Origin: an uncultured bacterium | Lineage (GTDB): Bacteria; Bacillota; Clostridia; Lachnospirales; Lachnospiraceae | Assembly (NCBI GenBank): GCA_905215625.1 | Contig: CAJMQQ010000021.1 | Location: forward strand, 1 to 39,669 | Reading direction: 5' to 3' | Length of the DNA stretch: 39,669 nt | Shown here: one piece after another, positions 1 to 7,437 of the stretch | Layout: each line of letters begins with the position of its first letter | Position numbering within the stretch: the first letter of the stretch is position 1 | Program-made: the position numbers and the translations under genes | Notes under the pieces: generated by a model | Database searches by the model: none | The model's input: only the letters and a program-made list of their open reading frames with translations | Told to the model about the DNA's origin: nothing

Positions 1-539
1 ACCAGATAGGAATTGCCGGTAAATAAAGGCTCCATGAAAAGACCGCTTTTCTGGATGCTGGAATCCAAAAGCCCGGAAATATTAATGCCCAGAATCAGGT
101 CTGCGTCCTCTGGGATAATCAGATCCGGAAGCTTGCTCATACTGAGCATCGAAGTATGGACTTTCATGGCTGGAAACCGGTGGCTGCATTCTTCTAACAG
201 AAGAGGCAGGATGGAATCTGCAATAACCGGAATAGTATAAAGCTGAAAGGTTCCGGACAAGGCTTCCTGGTCAGGAGAGGATTTGAGCTGACGGGCCTTT
301 TGCTTTAAAGAATAAAGGTCAGCCATAACAGTCTGCATATAGGGAATCAGGGCTTCTCCTTCCGGTGTCAGCCGGACGCCGTCTACGGTGCGGGAAAGAA
401 GAGGGACGCCCAGTTCGTCCTCCAGCCCTTTGATGGAACGGCTTAAAGCAGGCTGGCTGATATATAAATTTTGTGCAGCAATGCTGATGGAATTGGAATT
501 TGCAATTTCGATAAGAGATTCAAATTGTTCAAGACGCAT
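1..539 (-). CDS. LysR family transcriptional regulator (3' end cut by window)
   Basis: Reading the minus strand from the ATG at 539 gives an open frame of about 179 codons that runs off the left edge. The first 60 residues are a classic LysR winged helix-turn-helix: MRLEQFESLIEIAN, then AAQNLYISQPALSRSIKGLE, then LGVPLFSR and LTPEGE. The rest is the start of the effector-binding domain. An AAAGGAG ribosome site lies just upstream. The gene is divergent from the SLC13-type transporter at 642 with a 102-bp gap, the usual layout in which a LysR protein controls its neighbour and itself. The effector is unknown, and the C-terminal part of the sensing domain is not in the window. Confidence 0.93.
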   Translation of the reverse strand, partial: MRLEQFESLIEIANSNSISIAAQNLYISQPALSRSIKGLEDELGVPLLSRTVDGVRLTPEGEALIPYMQTVMADLYSLKQKARQLKSSPDQEALSGTFQLYTIPVIADSILPLLLEECSHRFPAMKVHTSMLSMSKLPDLIIPEDADLILGINISGLLDSSIQKSGLFMEPLFTGNSYL

Positions 540-586
540 AGGGGCTGCTCCTTTTTTATCATAATATTGTCTATTTTATAACGAAA

Positions 587-607
587 TCCTGGTTTTTTCA
601 ACCAGGA
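587..607. promoter_or_regulatory. Inverted repeat, candidate LysR operator
   Basis: TCCTGGTT (587-594) and AACCAGGA (600-607) form a perfect 8-bp inverted repeat around a 5-base spacer, in the gap between the divergent LysR gene and the transporter. A TTGAAA hexamer on the minus strand (601-596) lies inside it, with TATAAA (580-575) 15 bases further on. The repeat may therefore overlap the LysR gene's own promoter, although a 15-base spacer is short. A dyad of this size in this place fits a LysR binding site. A simple mRNA hairpin is the alternative. Confidence 0.45.
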
Positions 608-641
608 AACGAGAAATTTCTAGTTGGGGAGGTAGTTTGGG

Positions 642-2033
642 ATGAATGTTAAGGCAACCTTAAAATCGGAACAGGGCAGACAGATATTGAAATGGGCGGC
701 AGTCCTGATCCTTACGGCGATAACACTGCTGATACCGGTCAGCGAGGTGTACACGCTTCCATTAAAAGAATTTCTGGCAATTACGGTATTTTGCATTATG
801 CTGATTGCATTTGATCTGATGCCGACTATGATTCCTTGTATTCTTCTTCCGGTGGGATACGTCCTGTTTGAAGTAGCTCCGGCAGAAGTGGTATTTCATG
901 GCTGGTCCCAGCCGACACCATGGATGTTTCTGGCAGTCTTTATTATTGCCAATGCCCTGACCCGTACCGGATTGTTAGAACGGATCGCCTATGCGTCCAT
1001 TGTCCGGCTTGGCGGCGGATTTAAGCGTCTGGCAATCCTGATTCTGGGACTGGGTCTGATACTGTCTCTGGCCCTTCCGGGAGGAAACGCTCATGTGCCT
1101 CTGTTTTTCTTCGTCCTTGGCGTCTGTCAGGCAATGGGATGGAAAAAGTCCAAAGAGACGGCCCTTTTGCTGGTATACACCTATCTGGGAACCTATACGA
1201 CCATTAAATTTTTCCTGAATCCCTATTTGTATTTAATTGCCGGAACCCAGAGCAGTGTTTCTATGGGAAATATGAGCTTCTTTATTTATCTGAGGGATAA
1301 TGCAGTATTTTTAATCTGGCTGGTAATTGCAGCAGTCGTGGCATACCGGCTGTTAAAACCAGAAGGAAAGATGCAGTCCCGGGAATATTTTAAAGAAAAA
1401 TATCGTTCTCTTGGGCCGATGACAGGCGATCAGAAGAGGGCGGTAGCAGTAACTGTTTTGTTGATTGCATTGATTATGACCACAAACCTGCATCACATCC
1501 AGATGGCTTGGTGCTTTGTTCTGGTATGCTGTATCATGTATTTCCCTGGAATCGGATTTGCAACCCAGGAAGATATCCGGAAAGCCAACTACAGCATGGT
1601 ATTTTTTGTGGCCGCCTGTATGAGCATAGGAAGCGCAGGCGTAGCGGTAGGAATGAGCGACATGATCAGCGCGATGCTGACCCCGTTTCTAGCACAGATG
1701 GGTGTCAGTGGATTTTTCCTGATTATCCTGCTGATGGGATTTTTCGGCCTGTTTATTATGCCGCCTCTGGCAGTATTGGCAGTCTTTACAGCTCCCCTTA
1801 CCCAGATTGCAGTAGAACTTGGCATCAATCCGCTTCCGGTGTGGTACACCATCAGCATTTCTACGAATTTGATTGTATTTCCATATGAATACATTGCCTA
1901 CAAATTCGGCTATTCCTACAACTTAATTGAGATGAAGGATTTCGTCAAAGTGTATCTGACAAAATCGCTGCTGCTAATTGCCTTTACCATGCTGGTGGCT
2001 CTGCCTTACTGGAGACTGATTGGCATCTTATAA
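642..2033 (+). CDS. SLC13/DASS-type anion (dicarboxylate-like) transporter
   Basis: A 463-residue, highly hydrophobic protein with about eleven membrane spans. Its organisation resembles the SLC13/DASS and ArsB/CitM ion transporter superfamily: a first half with NALTRTGLLERIA and LALPGGNAHVPLFF, and a related second half containing MPPLAVLAVFTAPLT. Family members import di- or tricarboxylates, sulfate or related anions with sodium. The substrate cannot be read from the sequence. GGGAGGT precedes the ATG. It is followed after 15 bases by the glycyl-radical activase, so the two are probably co-transcribed, and it is divergent from a LysR gene. A role in feeding a glycyl-radical enzyme or the pyrimidine pathway downstream is inference only. 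Confidence 0.82.
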   Translation: MNVKATLKSEQGRQILKWAAVLILTAITLLIPVSEVYTLPLKEFLAITVFCIMLIAFDLMPTMIPCILLPVGYVLFEVAPAEVVFHGWSQPTPWMFLAVFIIANALTRTGLLERIAYASIVRLGGGFKRLAILILGLGLILSLALPGGNAHVPLFFFVLGVCQAMGWKKSKETALLLVYTYLGTYTTIKFFLNPYLYLIAGTQSSVSMGNMSFFIYLRDNAVFLIWLVIAAVVAYRLLKPEGKMQSREYFKEKYRSLGPMTGDQKRAVAVTVLLIALIMTTNLHHIQMAWCFVLVCCIMYFPGIGFATQEDIRKANYSMVFFVAACMSIGSAGVAVGMSDMISAMLTPFLAQMGVSGFFLIILLMGFFGLFIMPPLAVLAVFTAPLTQIAVELGINPLPVWYTISISTNLIVFPYEYIAYKFGYSYNLIEMKDFVKVYLTKSLLLIAFTMLVALPYWRLIGIL

Positions 2034-2048
2034 GACTGGAGGGACAAA

Positions 2049-2957
2049 ATGGAAGGAATGGTTTTTAACATTCAAAAATTCAGCGTTCACGACGGGCCGG
2101 GAATCCGGAGTATTGTATTTTTAAAGGGCTGTCCCCTGGCCTGCCGCTGGTGTTCCAATCCGGAAGGAATCCATAAAAATCCCCAGTTCTTTTTCAGGGA
2201 AGACCGGTGCATTGGAGAAAATGAGTGCGGTCTGTGTAAAGAAGGATGCAAAAAACAGGCGATTCAAATGGAAGATGGCCGTCCGGTTTTTTTAAGAGAG
2301 CTTTGCGGAGACTGTACGGACTGCGCAGAGGTCTGCCCTTCTAAGGCCATTGAGCGGACAGGAAGATGGATGACCCCGGAAGAAGTGCTGGAGGAAGTCT
2401 TGAAAGACGACGGATTCTACAGCAGAAGTGGGGGCGGCCTGACGTTAAGCGGCGGGGAACCTCTTTTGCAGGCAGAATTTGCCGCAGAACTGTTAGATCA
2501 GGCCAGAAAAAGCGGCCTGACCAGCGCCATAGAGACGACAGGATGCGTTTCCTGGAAACAGGCAGAACCGGTGTTTCGCCGTCTGGACGTGATCCACTAC
2601 GATTTAAAGTCTATGGACACAGAAAAACACAGGCAGTTTACGGGAGTGGGAAATGAACTTCCAAAAGAGAATTTCCAAATACTCTGCAAAACATTTCCGG
2701 AAAAACCCATTATAGTCCGGACACCGGTAATTCCTGGATTTAACGACACGCCGGAGGAGATTCAGAAGATTATTGATTTTATTGCTGAAAACAGAGGAGA
2801 GGCAAAGGTTATATATGAACTTCTTCCGTACCACGCATTTGGCGTGATGAAGTATCAGTATTTAGGCAGAACATATTTAATGGAAGAAAAAAATATGGAT
2901 AAAAAAATCGTGGATTCCTTAAAGAATCATTTGATACAAAAAATACCTGTTTTATAA
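2049..2957 (+). CDS. Glycyl-radical enzyme activating enzyme (PflA-type radical SAM)
   Basis: 302 residues. The radical-SAM cluster motif CxxxCxxC is C28, C32 and C35, in GCPLACRWC. A ferredoxin-like insert follows with two cysteine quartets (C54, C60, C63, C67 and C86, C89, C92, C96), which places it among activases carrying extra 4Fe-4S clusters rather than minimal PflA. SGGEP at about 134-138 is the SAM-binding GGE motif. Such proteins cleave SAM to put a glycyl radical on a partner enzyme. No partner is visible in the window. It may lie left of the LysR gene or elsewhere, so the substrate pathway (pyruvate-formate lyase, decarboxylase, diol dehydratase, C-S lyase) cannot be assigned. It is tightly linked to the transporter upstream. 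Confidence 0.9.
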   Translation: MEGMVFNIQKFSVHDGPGIRSIVFLKGCPLACRWCSNPEGIHKNPQFFFREDRCIGENECGLCKEGCKKQAIQMEDGRPVFLRELCGDCTDCAEVCPSKAIERTGRWMTPEEVLEEVLKDDGFYSRSGGGLTLSGGEPLLQAEFAAELLDQARKSGLTSAIETTGCVSWKQAEPVFRRLDVIHYDLKSMDTEKHRQFTGVGNELPKENFQILCKTFPEKPIIVRTPVIPGFNDTPEEIQKIIDFIAENRGEAKVIYELLPYHAFGVMKYQYLGRTYLMEEKNMDKKIVDSLKNHLIQKIPVL

Positions 2958-2995
2958 GCGGTAAAGCCACTGGAATATTTAGTGCAGAATATACA

Positions 2996-3001
2996 TATAA
3001 T
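2996..3001 (+). promoter_or_regulatory. Possible -10 box upstream of preT
   Basis: TATAAT in the 225-bp gap between the activase and preT. No good -35 hexamer is found 16-18 bases upstream (TGGAAT is the nearest), so this is tentative. The gap is AT-rich up to about 3065 and then becomes GC-rich. If it is real, the transcript would carry a leader of about 170 bases that includes the hairpin at 3120-3144. Confidence 0.25.
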
Positions 3002-3119
3002 TTAAAATGTGACGAGAAAAAGTTATAAAAATTTTACAAAAAGTTAATTTTTAGCTATTGATATATCGTCCGGAAAGGAGTATGCTTAAAACGTAAACAG
3101 AAGACGTCTTTGGGAAGGC

Positions 3120-3144
3120 GGCGGAACACCTGCAGGGTTCCGCC
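3120..3144 (+). other. Stem-loop in the preT leader
   Basis: GGCGGAAC (3120-3127) pairs perfectly with GTTCCGCC (3137-3144). The enclosed CCTGCAGG is itself palindromic, so the stem can extend with one bulged A. It ends 38 bases before the preT start and has no T-run after it, so it is not an ordinary intrinsic terminator. It could be a leader control or mRNA-stability element, or an operator. Its function is not known. Confidence 0.5.
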
Positions 3145-3182
3145 GTAAGCTATTCAACAGCAGTTGAAGAAAGGAGACAAGA

Positions 3183-4421
3183 ATGACCAGAACATATTCA
3201 GACGAGGTAGGACCGTTTTACACCATGGATACGGTCATGGAGGAGGCACAGAGATGTTTGCTCTGCTTGGATGCACCATGTTCTGCGGCATGTCCTGCGG
3301 GAACCGATCCTGCAAAATTTATTCGGAGCGTGCGTTTTCGCAATTTAAAGGGAGCAGCCGAGACGATTCGGGAAAATAATGCGATTGGCGGCATCTGCGC
3401 AAGGGTTTGTCCGACCGAGCGTTACTGTCAGCAGGCCTGCTCCAGATGCGGAATTGACCGCCCGATTGATATTGGCGGAATCCAGCGGTTTGTAACAGAT
3501 TTTGAACATACAGTCGGAATGGAAATCCTGAAAAAGGGCGAAAAGAACGGAAAGAAGATTGCCATAATCGGAAGCGGCCCGTCTGGACTTCAGGCAGCAG
3601 CGTCCTTGCTGGAACTTGGATACGAAGTCGATATTTTTGAAAAAGCAGAGAAAGCTGGCGGCTATCTGCGATATGGAATTCCGGAATACCGGCTGCCAAA
3701 TGCAGTTGTGGATCGGGAAATAGAGCGGATTGAAAAACTGGGCGCAAAGTTTTACTGCAAGGTCTGCATAGGAAGGGATCGTACCATAGAGGAATTAAAA
3801 GATACATATGATGCAGTTTTAGCAGCAGTTGGGTTTAGTGCTGGAAAAATGCTTCCTATGTTTGAAGGAAACGAATATGCTGAGACTGCAGTTGAATTTT
3901 TAGCAAGAGTAAAAGAAAACGGAGGAAACGAAGAGACGCCGGATCATGCTCTGGTAATTGGCGGAGGAGATGTAGCCATGGATGCGGCCACCACCTTAAA
4001 GCGCCTTGGCACAAAGCGGGTAACCGACGTAGCGTACGAAGAATTGTGTGAGTTTCTGGCTTCTGAAAAAGAACTGGAAGGAGCGAGAAAAGCAGGGGTT
4101 ACTATTATTGACGGCTATGTTCCGGAACATGCAGACAAACAGACGGTAACCTTTAAGCACCGCCATATGGATGCAGAGCTTACGCTTACTGCGGATAAGA
4201 TTATTCTGGCAGTTGGCCAGAAGCCGGATCTTGCCGGTCTTGGCCTGGAACGAAAGGAAAAAGAAGGAGAGGCAGAAGGATATGAGACTGCAGATCCCAA
4301 AGTATTTGTAACAGGAGATCTGGCTCTGGGAGATAAGACGGTTGTCTGGGCTGTGAGAAAAGGAAAAGAAGCTGCGCAGATCATTGACAAGAGCTTGCAG
4401 GAAAGGGGGAGCCGTTTATGA
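3183..4421 (+). CDS. preT: NAD-dependent dihydropyrimidine dehydrogenase, PreT subunit
   Basis: 412 residues. PreT is the flavin/NADH electron-input subunit that, with PreA, reduces uracil and thymine to the 5,6-dihydro forms. The N-terminal iron-sulfur region has C25, C28, C33, C37 and then C72, C76, C82, C86. A GSGPSG FAD-binding fold is at 130-135, and a second Rossmann motif, VIGGGDVAMDA, lies at roughly 258-268. This matches the glutamate-synthase small-subunit-like half of dihydropyrimidine dehydrogenase. An AAAGGAG ribosome site precedes the ATG. The stop overlaps the preA start by 4 bases (ATGA), so translation is coupled. The closest alternative would be a stand-alone glutamate-synthase-type oxidoreductase, but the adjacent preA argues strongly against it. 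Confidence 0.93.
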   Translation: MTRTYSDEVGPFYTMDTVMEEAQRCLLCLDAPCSAACPAGTDPAKFIRSVRFRNLKGAAETIRENNAIGGICARVCPTERYCQQACSRCGIDRPIDIGGIQRFVTDFEHTVGMEILKKGEKNGKKIAIIGSGPSGLQAAASLLELGYEVDIFEKAEKAGGYLRYGIPEYRLPNAVVDREIERIEKLGAKFYCKVCIGRDRTIEELKDTYDAVLAAVGFSAGKMLPMFEGNEYAETAVEFLARVKENGGNEETPDHALVIGGGDVAMDAATTLKRLGTKRVTDVAYEELCEFLASEKELEGARKAGVTIIDGYVPEHADKQTVTFKHRHMDAELTLTADKIILAVGQKPDLAGLGLERKEKEGEAEGYETADPKVFVTGDLALGDKTVVWAVRKGKEAAQIIDKSLQERGSRL

Positions 4422-5665
4422 TTAACAAGGATCTGTCCATTGATTTTTTGGGAGTTCATTTTGAAAATCCATTTTGTTTATCTTCATCTCCGGTAGGAAA
4501 CTGTTACGATATGTGCAAGAAAGCATATGATACCGGATGGGGCGGCGTTGTGTTTAAGACCATTGGTCCGAAGCATTTCCTGATTGACGAGGTTTCTCCG
4601 CGATTTGCAGCGCTTACAAAAGAAGGAACGCCGTTTGTCGGCTTTAAGAATATGGAACAGATAGCAGAACACCCTCTGGAAGAAAACCTGGCGGATGTAA
4701 AGCGTCTGAAAGAAGAATATCCGGATAAGGTTTTGATTGCATCCATTATGGGAACCAATGAGGAAGACTGGGTAGAATTAGCGCGCCTTGTAACAGAAGC
4801 CGGTGCGGATATGATAGAAATGAATTTGTCCTGTCCGCAAATGACGTCCCATGATATGGGTTCTGATGTAGGAACCAATCCAGAACTGTGCCGGAAATAC
4901 TGCGCAGCAGTAAAGAGAGGTTCTTCTCTTCCAGTTCTGGCAAAAATGACGCCGAATATTACCGACATGGTTGGAGTCGCAAAAGCCTGTCTGGAAGGTG
5001 GAGCAGACGGCATTTCTGCGATAAATACAGTAAAATCCATTACGGACGTGGATCTGGACCGGAAGATTGGTATGCCGATTATTAATGGAAAATCTTCTAT
5101 TTCTGGATATTCCGGAAAAGCAGTAAAGCCCATTGCCCTTCGGTTCCTTCAGCAGCTTAGAACGGCAGAAGGCCTGGAGGATCTCCCAATTTCCGGAATC
5201 GGCGGAATCGAGACATGGGAAGATGCAGCAGAGTTTATTCTTCTGGGAGCTTCTACCCTGCAGGTTACCACTGCGATTATGCAGTACGGCTACCGGATTG
5301 TAGAGGACATGAAAAATGGCCTTATGCATTACATGGAAGAACAGGGAGTGGAACATTTAAGCCAGCTGGTGGGACTGGCAAACCAGAATATTATCCCGGC
5401 AGAAAATCTGGACAGAGATTACATCGTCTATCCCAGAATTGATGAGGAACAGTGTATTGGATGCGGCCGGTGCTATATTTCCTGTTATGACGGTGCACAT
5501 CAGGCCATGGAATGGAACGAAAAGACCCGTAAGCCTGACTGCAATACAGATAAGTGCGTAGGATGCCATCTTTGTGCACTGGTATGCCCGATTCATGCAA
5601 TTTCCAAAGGAGAGATTGTTTTAAAACCAGGAAGAAAAGGAAGTCCGCAGGACAAGAAAGTGTGA
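4418..5665 (+). CDS. preA: NAD-dependent dihydropyrimidine dehydrogenase, PreA subunit
   Basis: 415 residues. The N-terminal part is an FMN barrel of the dihydroorotate/dihydropyrimidine dehydrogenase family, including NLSCPQM, LAKMTPNITD, INTVKSIT, GKSSISGYSGKAVKPIALR and GIGGIETWEDA. The C-terminal part is a two-cluster ferredoxin with C346, C349, C352, C356 and C380, C383, C386, C390. With PreT it forms the uracil/thymine-reducing enzyme; homologues in gut bacteria also reduce and inactivate 5-fluorouracil. The loop that carries the proton-donating cysteine in mammalian enzyme reads MGSDVG here, with V151 at that place. From memory E. coli PreA looks the same, so this is probably normal for the bacterial subfamily. 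DUF1097 starts 4 bases after the stop. Confidence 0.94.
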   Translation: MINKDLSIDFLGVHFENPFCLSSSPVGNCYDMCKKAYDTGWGGVVFKTIGPKHFLIDEVSPRFAALTKEGTPFVGFKNMEQIAEHPLEENLADVKRLKEEYPDKVLIASIMGTNEEDWVELARLVTEAGADMIEMNLSCPQMTSHDMGSDVGTNPELCRKYCAAVKRGSSLPVLAKMTPNITDMVGVAKACLEGGADGISAINTVKSITDVDLDRKIGMPIINGKSSISGYSGKAVKPIALRFLQQLRTAEGLEDLPISGIGGIETWEDAAEFILLGASTLQVTTAIMQYGYRIVEDMKNGLMHYMEEQGVEHLSQLVGLANQNIIPAENLDRDYIVYPRIDEEQCIGCGRCYISCYDGAHQAMEWNEKTRKPDCNTDKCVGCHLCALVCPIHAISKGEIVLKPGRKGSPQDKKV

Positions 5666-5669
5666 TGAT

Positions 5670-6149
5670 ATGAAAGATGCCTCCGGACATTGCAGAGATA
5701 CTTATAAATCTGCGTTTGCGACAGCTGTTTTGTGCACACTCTGGATGGTGGCAGCCACGTTTTTTGGACTTCCGGGATGGGCTGGTTTTGCAGGATGTAC
5801 GGCATATTTTGCAGCGCCCTGGAAAGGTGTGGAAAATTTGCCTAAGACATTTGCCTGCGTGGGAAGCGGAATTCTTTATGCCATGCTTTCTCTTGCGGCG
5901 GCAAAGCTTGTGCCAGGGCAGGCAGCAGGCCTGGTTATGACGTTTTTAACTACGTTTCTTATGTGCGCAGCTGGAAACAGCCGTCTTCTTGCCTTTGTTC
6001 CAGGCGCTTTCATTGGTTCTTTTTCGACCTTTGCGTCAGGAGGAGATGTAAAAGCAGCTGCAGCCATGCTGCTGGGGATTTTGCTGGGATTTGTTTGCGA
6101 TATGTTTGGGAGGTTTTTGTGCAGTGTGAAAAAGGATAGTTGTCAATAA
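5670..6149 (+). CDS. DUF1097 family membrane protein
   Basis: 159 residues with four or five hydrophobic segments rich in Gly and Ala (for example LCTLWMVAATFFGLPGWAGF and LGILLGFVCDMFGRF). It contains the features I associate with DUF1097: a WAGF/FAGCTAYFA region and PWKGVENLPKTFACV. No biochemical function is known to me. It begins only 4 bases after preA, has no clear ribosome site of its own, and is the last gene before a strong terminator, so it is very likely the third gene of the preTA operon. That makes a role in pyrimidine or dihydropyrimidine passage across the membrane plausible, but this is inference from position only. Confidence 0.78.
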   Translation: MKDASGHCRDTYKSAFATAVLCTLWMVAATFFGLPGWAGFAGCTAYFAAPWKGVENLPKTFACVGSGILYAMLSLAAAKLVPGQAAGLVMTFLTTFLMCAAGNSRLLAFVPGAFIGSFSTFASGGDVKAAAAMLLGILLGFVCDMFGRFLCSVKKDSCQ

Positions 6150-6170
6150 AGAGATTCTGCATTAATAGCG

Positions 6171-6212
6171 GGGTGGTATTCTCAGAAACCAAAGAATACC
6201 ACCCTGTTTTTA
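6171..6212 (+). terminator. Intrinsic terminator after the preTA-DUF1097 operon
   Basis: A perfect 12-bp stem, GGGTGGTATTCT (6171-6182) with AGAATACCACCC (6193-6204), a 10-base loop, then TGTTTTTAT. It closes the pyrimidine operon and insulates the ABC cassette. Confidence 0.9.
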
Positions 6213-6304
6213 TACGCATATTCATCTGTTAGATAAGTAGTTTTTGATGAGCAAATTTGGTACAAAAGCACAAAAAGGATATATAAATTTGTCTAATATT
6301 ACAA

Positions 6305-6333
6305 TAGCAAACAATAAATCGATATGTTATAAT
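6305..6333 (+). promoter_or_regulatory. Promoter of the ABC/MBL/esterase operon (extended -10)
   Basis: TATAAT at 6328-6333 is preceded by TGT, giving an extended -10 (TGnTATAAT). The -35 position (TAGCAA, 6305-6310, 17-base spacer) is poor, which an extended -10 can offset. The A/T-rich palindrome at 6330-6345 overlaps it. Confidence 0.65.
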
Positions 6334-6345
6334 TTAATTAAATTA
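6330..6345. promoter_or_regulatory. 16-bp AT-rich palindrome overlapping the -10 box, candidate ROK operator
   Basis: TAATTTAATTAAATTA is a perfect palindrome that starts inside the TATAAT box and covers the likely transcription start. A repressor bound here would block initiation. The cassette's own ROK regulator (12279-13505) is the obvious candidate, because several ROK repressors bind A/T-rich dyads. The low sequence complexity means chance is possible. Confidence 0.4.
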
Positions 6346-6391
6346 AAAAATAAATATGAGGCGTAGTTCACTAAAACGGAGGGTAATGAAA

Positions 6392-7411
6392 ATGAAAAAA
6401 ATTGCAGCAATACTTTTAACGTGTGCAGTGGCATTAGGGACAGCAGCATGCAGCAGCACTGGAACCAGCGAAACAGCAACGAGTACTAAAACAGAAACAA
6501 CCGTCGAGAGCAAACAGTCAGAGGCTGAAGAGGATTCTAAATTGGTATATTTTGTGGGACTTCAATCTGGCGGTCCTGCCTGGGTCCTGGCACAGAATTC
6601 TTTTAAAGAGGCCTGTGAGGAATTGGGATGGGACGGCGTTTATGTAGCGCCTACAACTCCGAATGATATTTCACAAATGGTTACTTTATGTGAGACTGCA
6701 ATTACAGAAGGCGCAGATGTACTGATGACAACTATTTTGTCAGAGGACAGCTTTGCAGATGTACTTACACGTGCAAGAGAACAGGGTACAATCGTAGTAT
6801 CTTTGAATACTTCTGCAAGTGAGAAACTCATTGATTTCTGGTATGGTACAGACCCAATCACGATGGGAACAAAGCAGGCAGATTATATTATTGAAAATAT
6901 GAATATGGACGAAGAATTTACGATTGCTTTTATGGCAGCAGGATTAGGCAGTGATATTATGAATGAAAAGTATAAGTATCTTGCTGAACGTTTTGCTGAA
7001 TATCCGAATGTAACCCTTATGGAACCCCAGATTCCAGGTAATGATGCAATTAAGACAGCAGATATGCTGAGTGCGTTGTTAAAGACAAATCCGGAAATCA
7101 AAGTAGTGATTGCAGATAGCGGTCAGATTGCATTGGGTATTGGAAATTATGTGCAAGAGAATGGGTTGGAATCTGAATTGTTAACCATTGGTATTGACCA
7201 GTCACCAGATACCCTGAATTACGTGAAACAGGGAGCACTGGATTGCACAATGACACAGGGATGGTATATCATGGGTCACGATACTGTACTTGCAGCCAAT
7301 GATTTGATGAATGGAAAAGAAGTTGCATTTGACAATGACGCTGGTGTTGTATGTGTGGAAGCAGATGGAGTAGAAGCATTTGCAGAAGAGGCAGGAGTTA
7401 CGTTAGAGTAA
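6392..7411 (+). CDS. Sugar-type ABC transporter substrate-binding lipoprotein
   Basis: 339 residues from ATG 6392. I chose that start because GGAGGG (6378-6383) lies 8 bases before it and only 2 bases before the alternative ATG at 6386. The N-terminus MKKIAAILLTCAVALGTAAC is a lipoprotein signal, although the lipobox (TAAC) has Thr where Leu or Val is usual. A Ser/Thr/Glu-rich linker follows, then a ribose/galactose-type periplasmic-binding fold with VGLQSGGPAWVLAQNSF, ITEGADVLMTT and IGIDQSPDTLNYVKQG. It is the first gene of the cassette, followed by permease and ATPase of the same importer. The ligand is not readable; a sugar, nucleoside or other small polar molecule are all possible for this family. 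Confidence 0.9.
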   Translation: MKKIAAILLTCAVALGTAACSSTGTSETATSTKTETTVESKQSEAEEDSKLVYFVGLQSGGPAWVLAQNSFKEACEELGWDGVYVAPTTPNDISQMVTLCETAITEGADVLMTTILSEDSFADVLTRAREQGTIVVSLNTSASEKLIDFWYGTDPITMGTKQADYIIENMNMDEEFTIAFMAAGLGSDIMNEKYKYLAERFAEYPNVTLMEPQIPGNDAIKTADMLSALLKTNPEIKVVIADSGQIALGIGNYVQENGLESELLTIGIDQSPDTLNYVKQGALDCTMTQGWYIMGHDTVLAANDLMNGKEVAFDNDAGVVCVEADGVEAFAEEAGVTLE

Positions 7412-7437
7412 TAGCATAGCAGCAAGAGGAGGTACAT

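Noticed and set aside
3120..3144. Intrinsic terminator before preT
   Set aside because: The stem is followed by GTAAGCTATTC, with no T-run.
6356..6391. Upstream ATG starts (6356 and 6386) for the binding lipoprotein
   Set aside because: They would put charged residues before the signal peptide. GGAGGG at 6378-6383 is spaced correctly only for ATG 6392.
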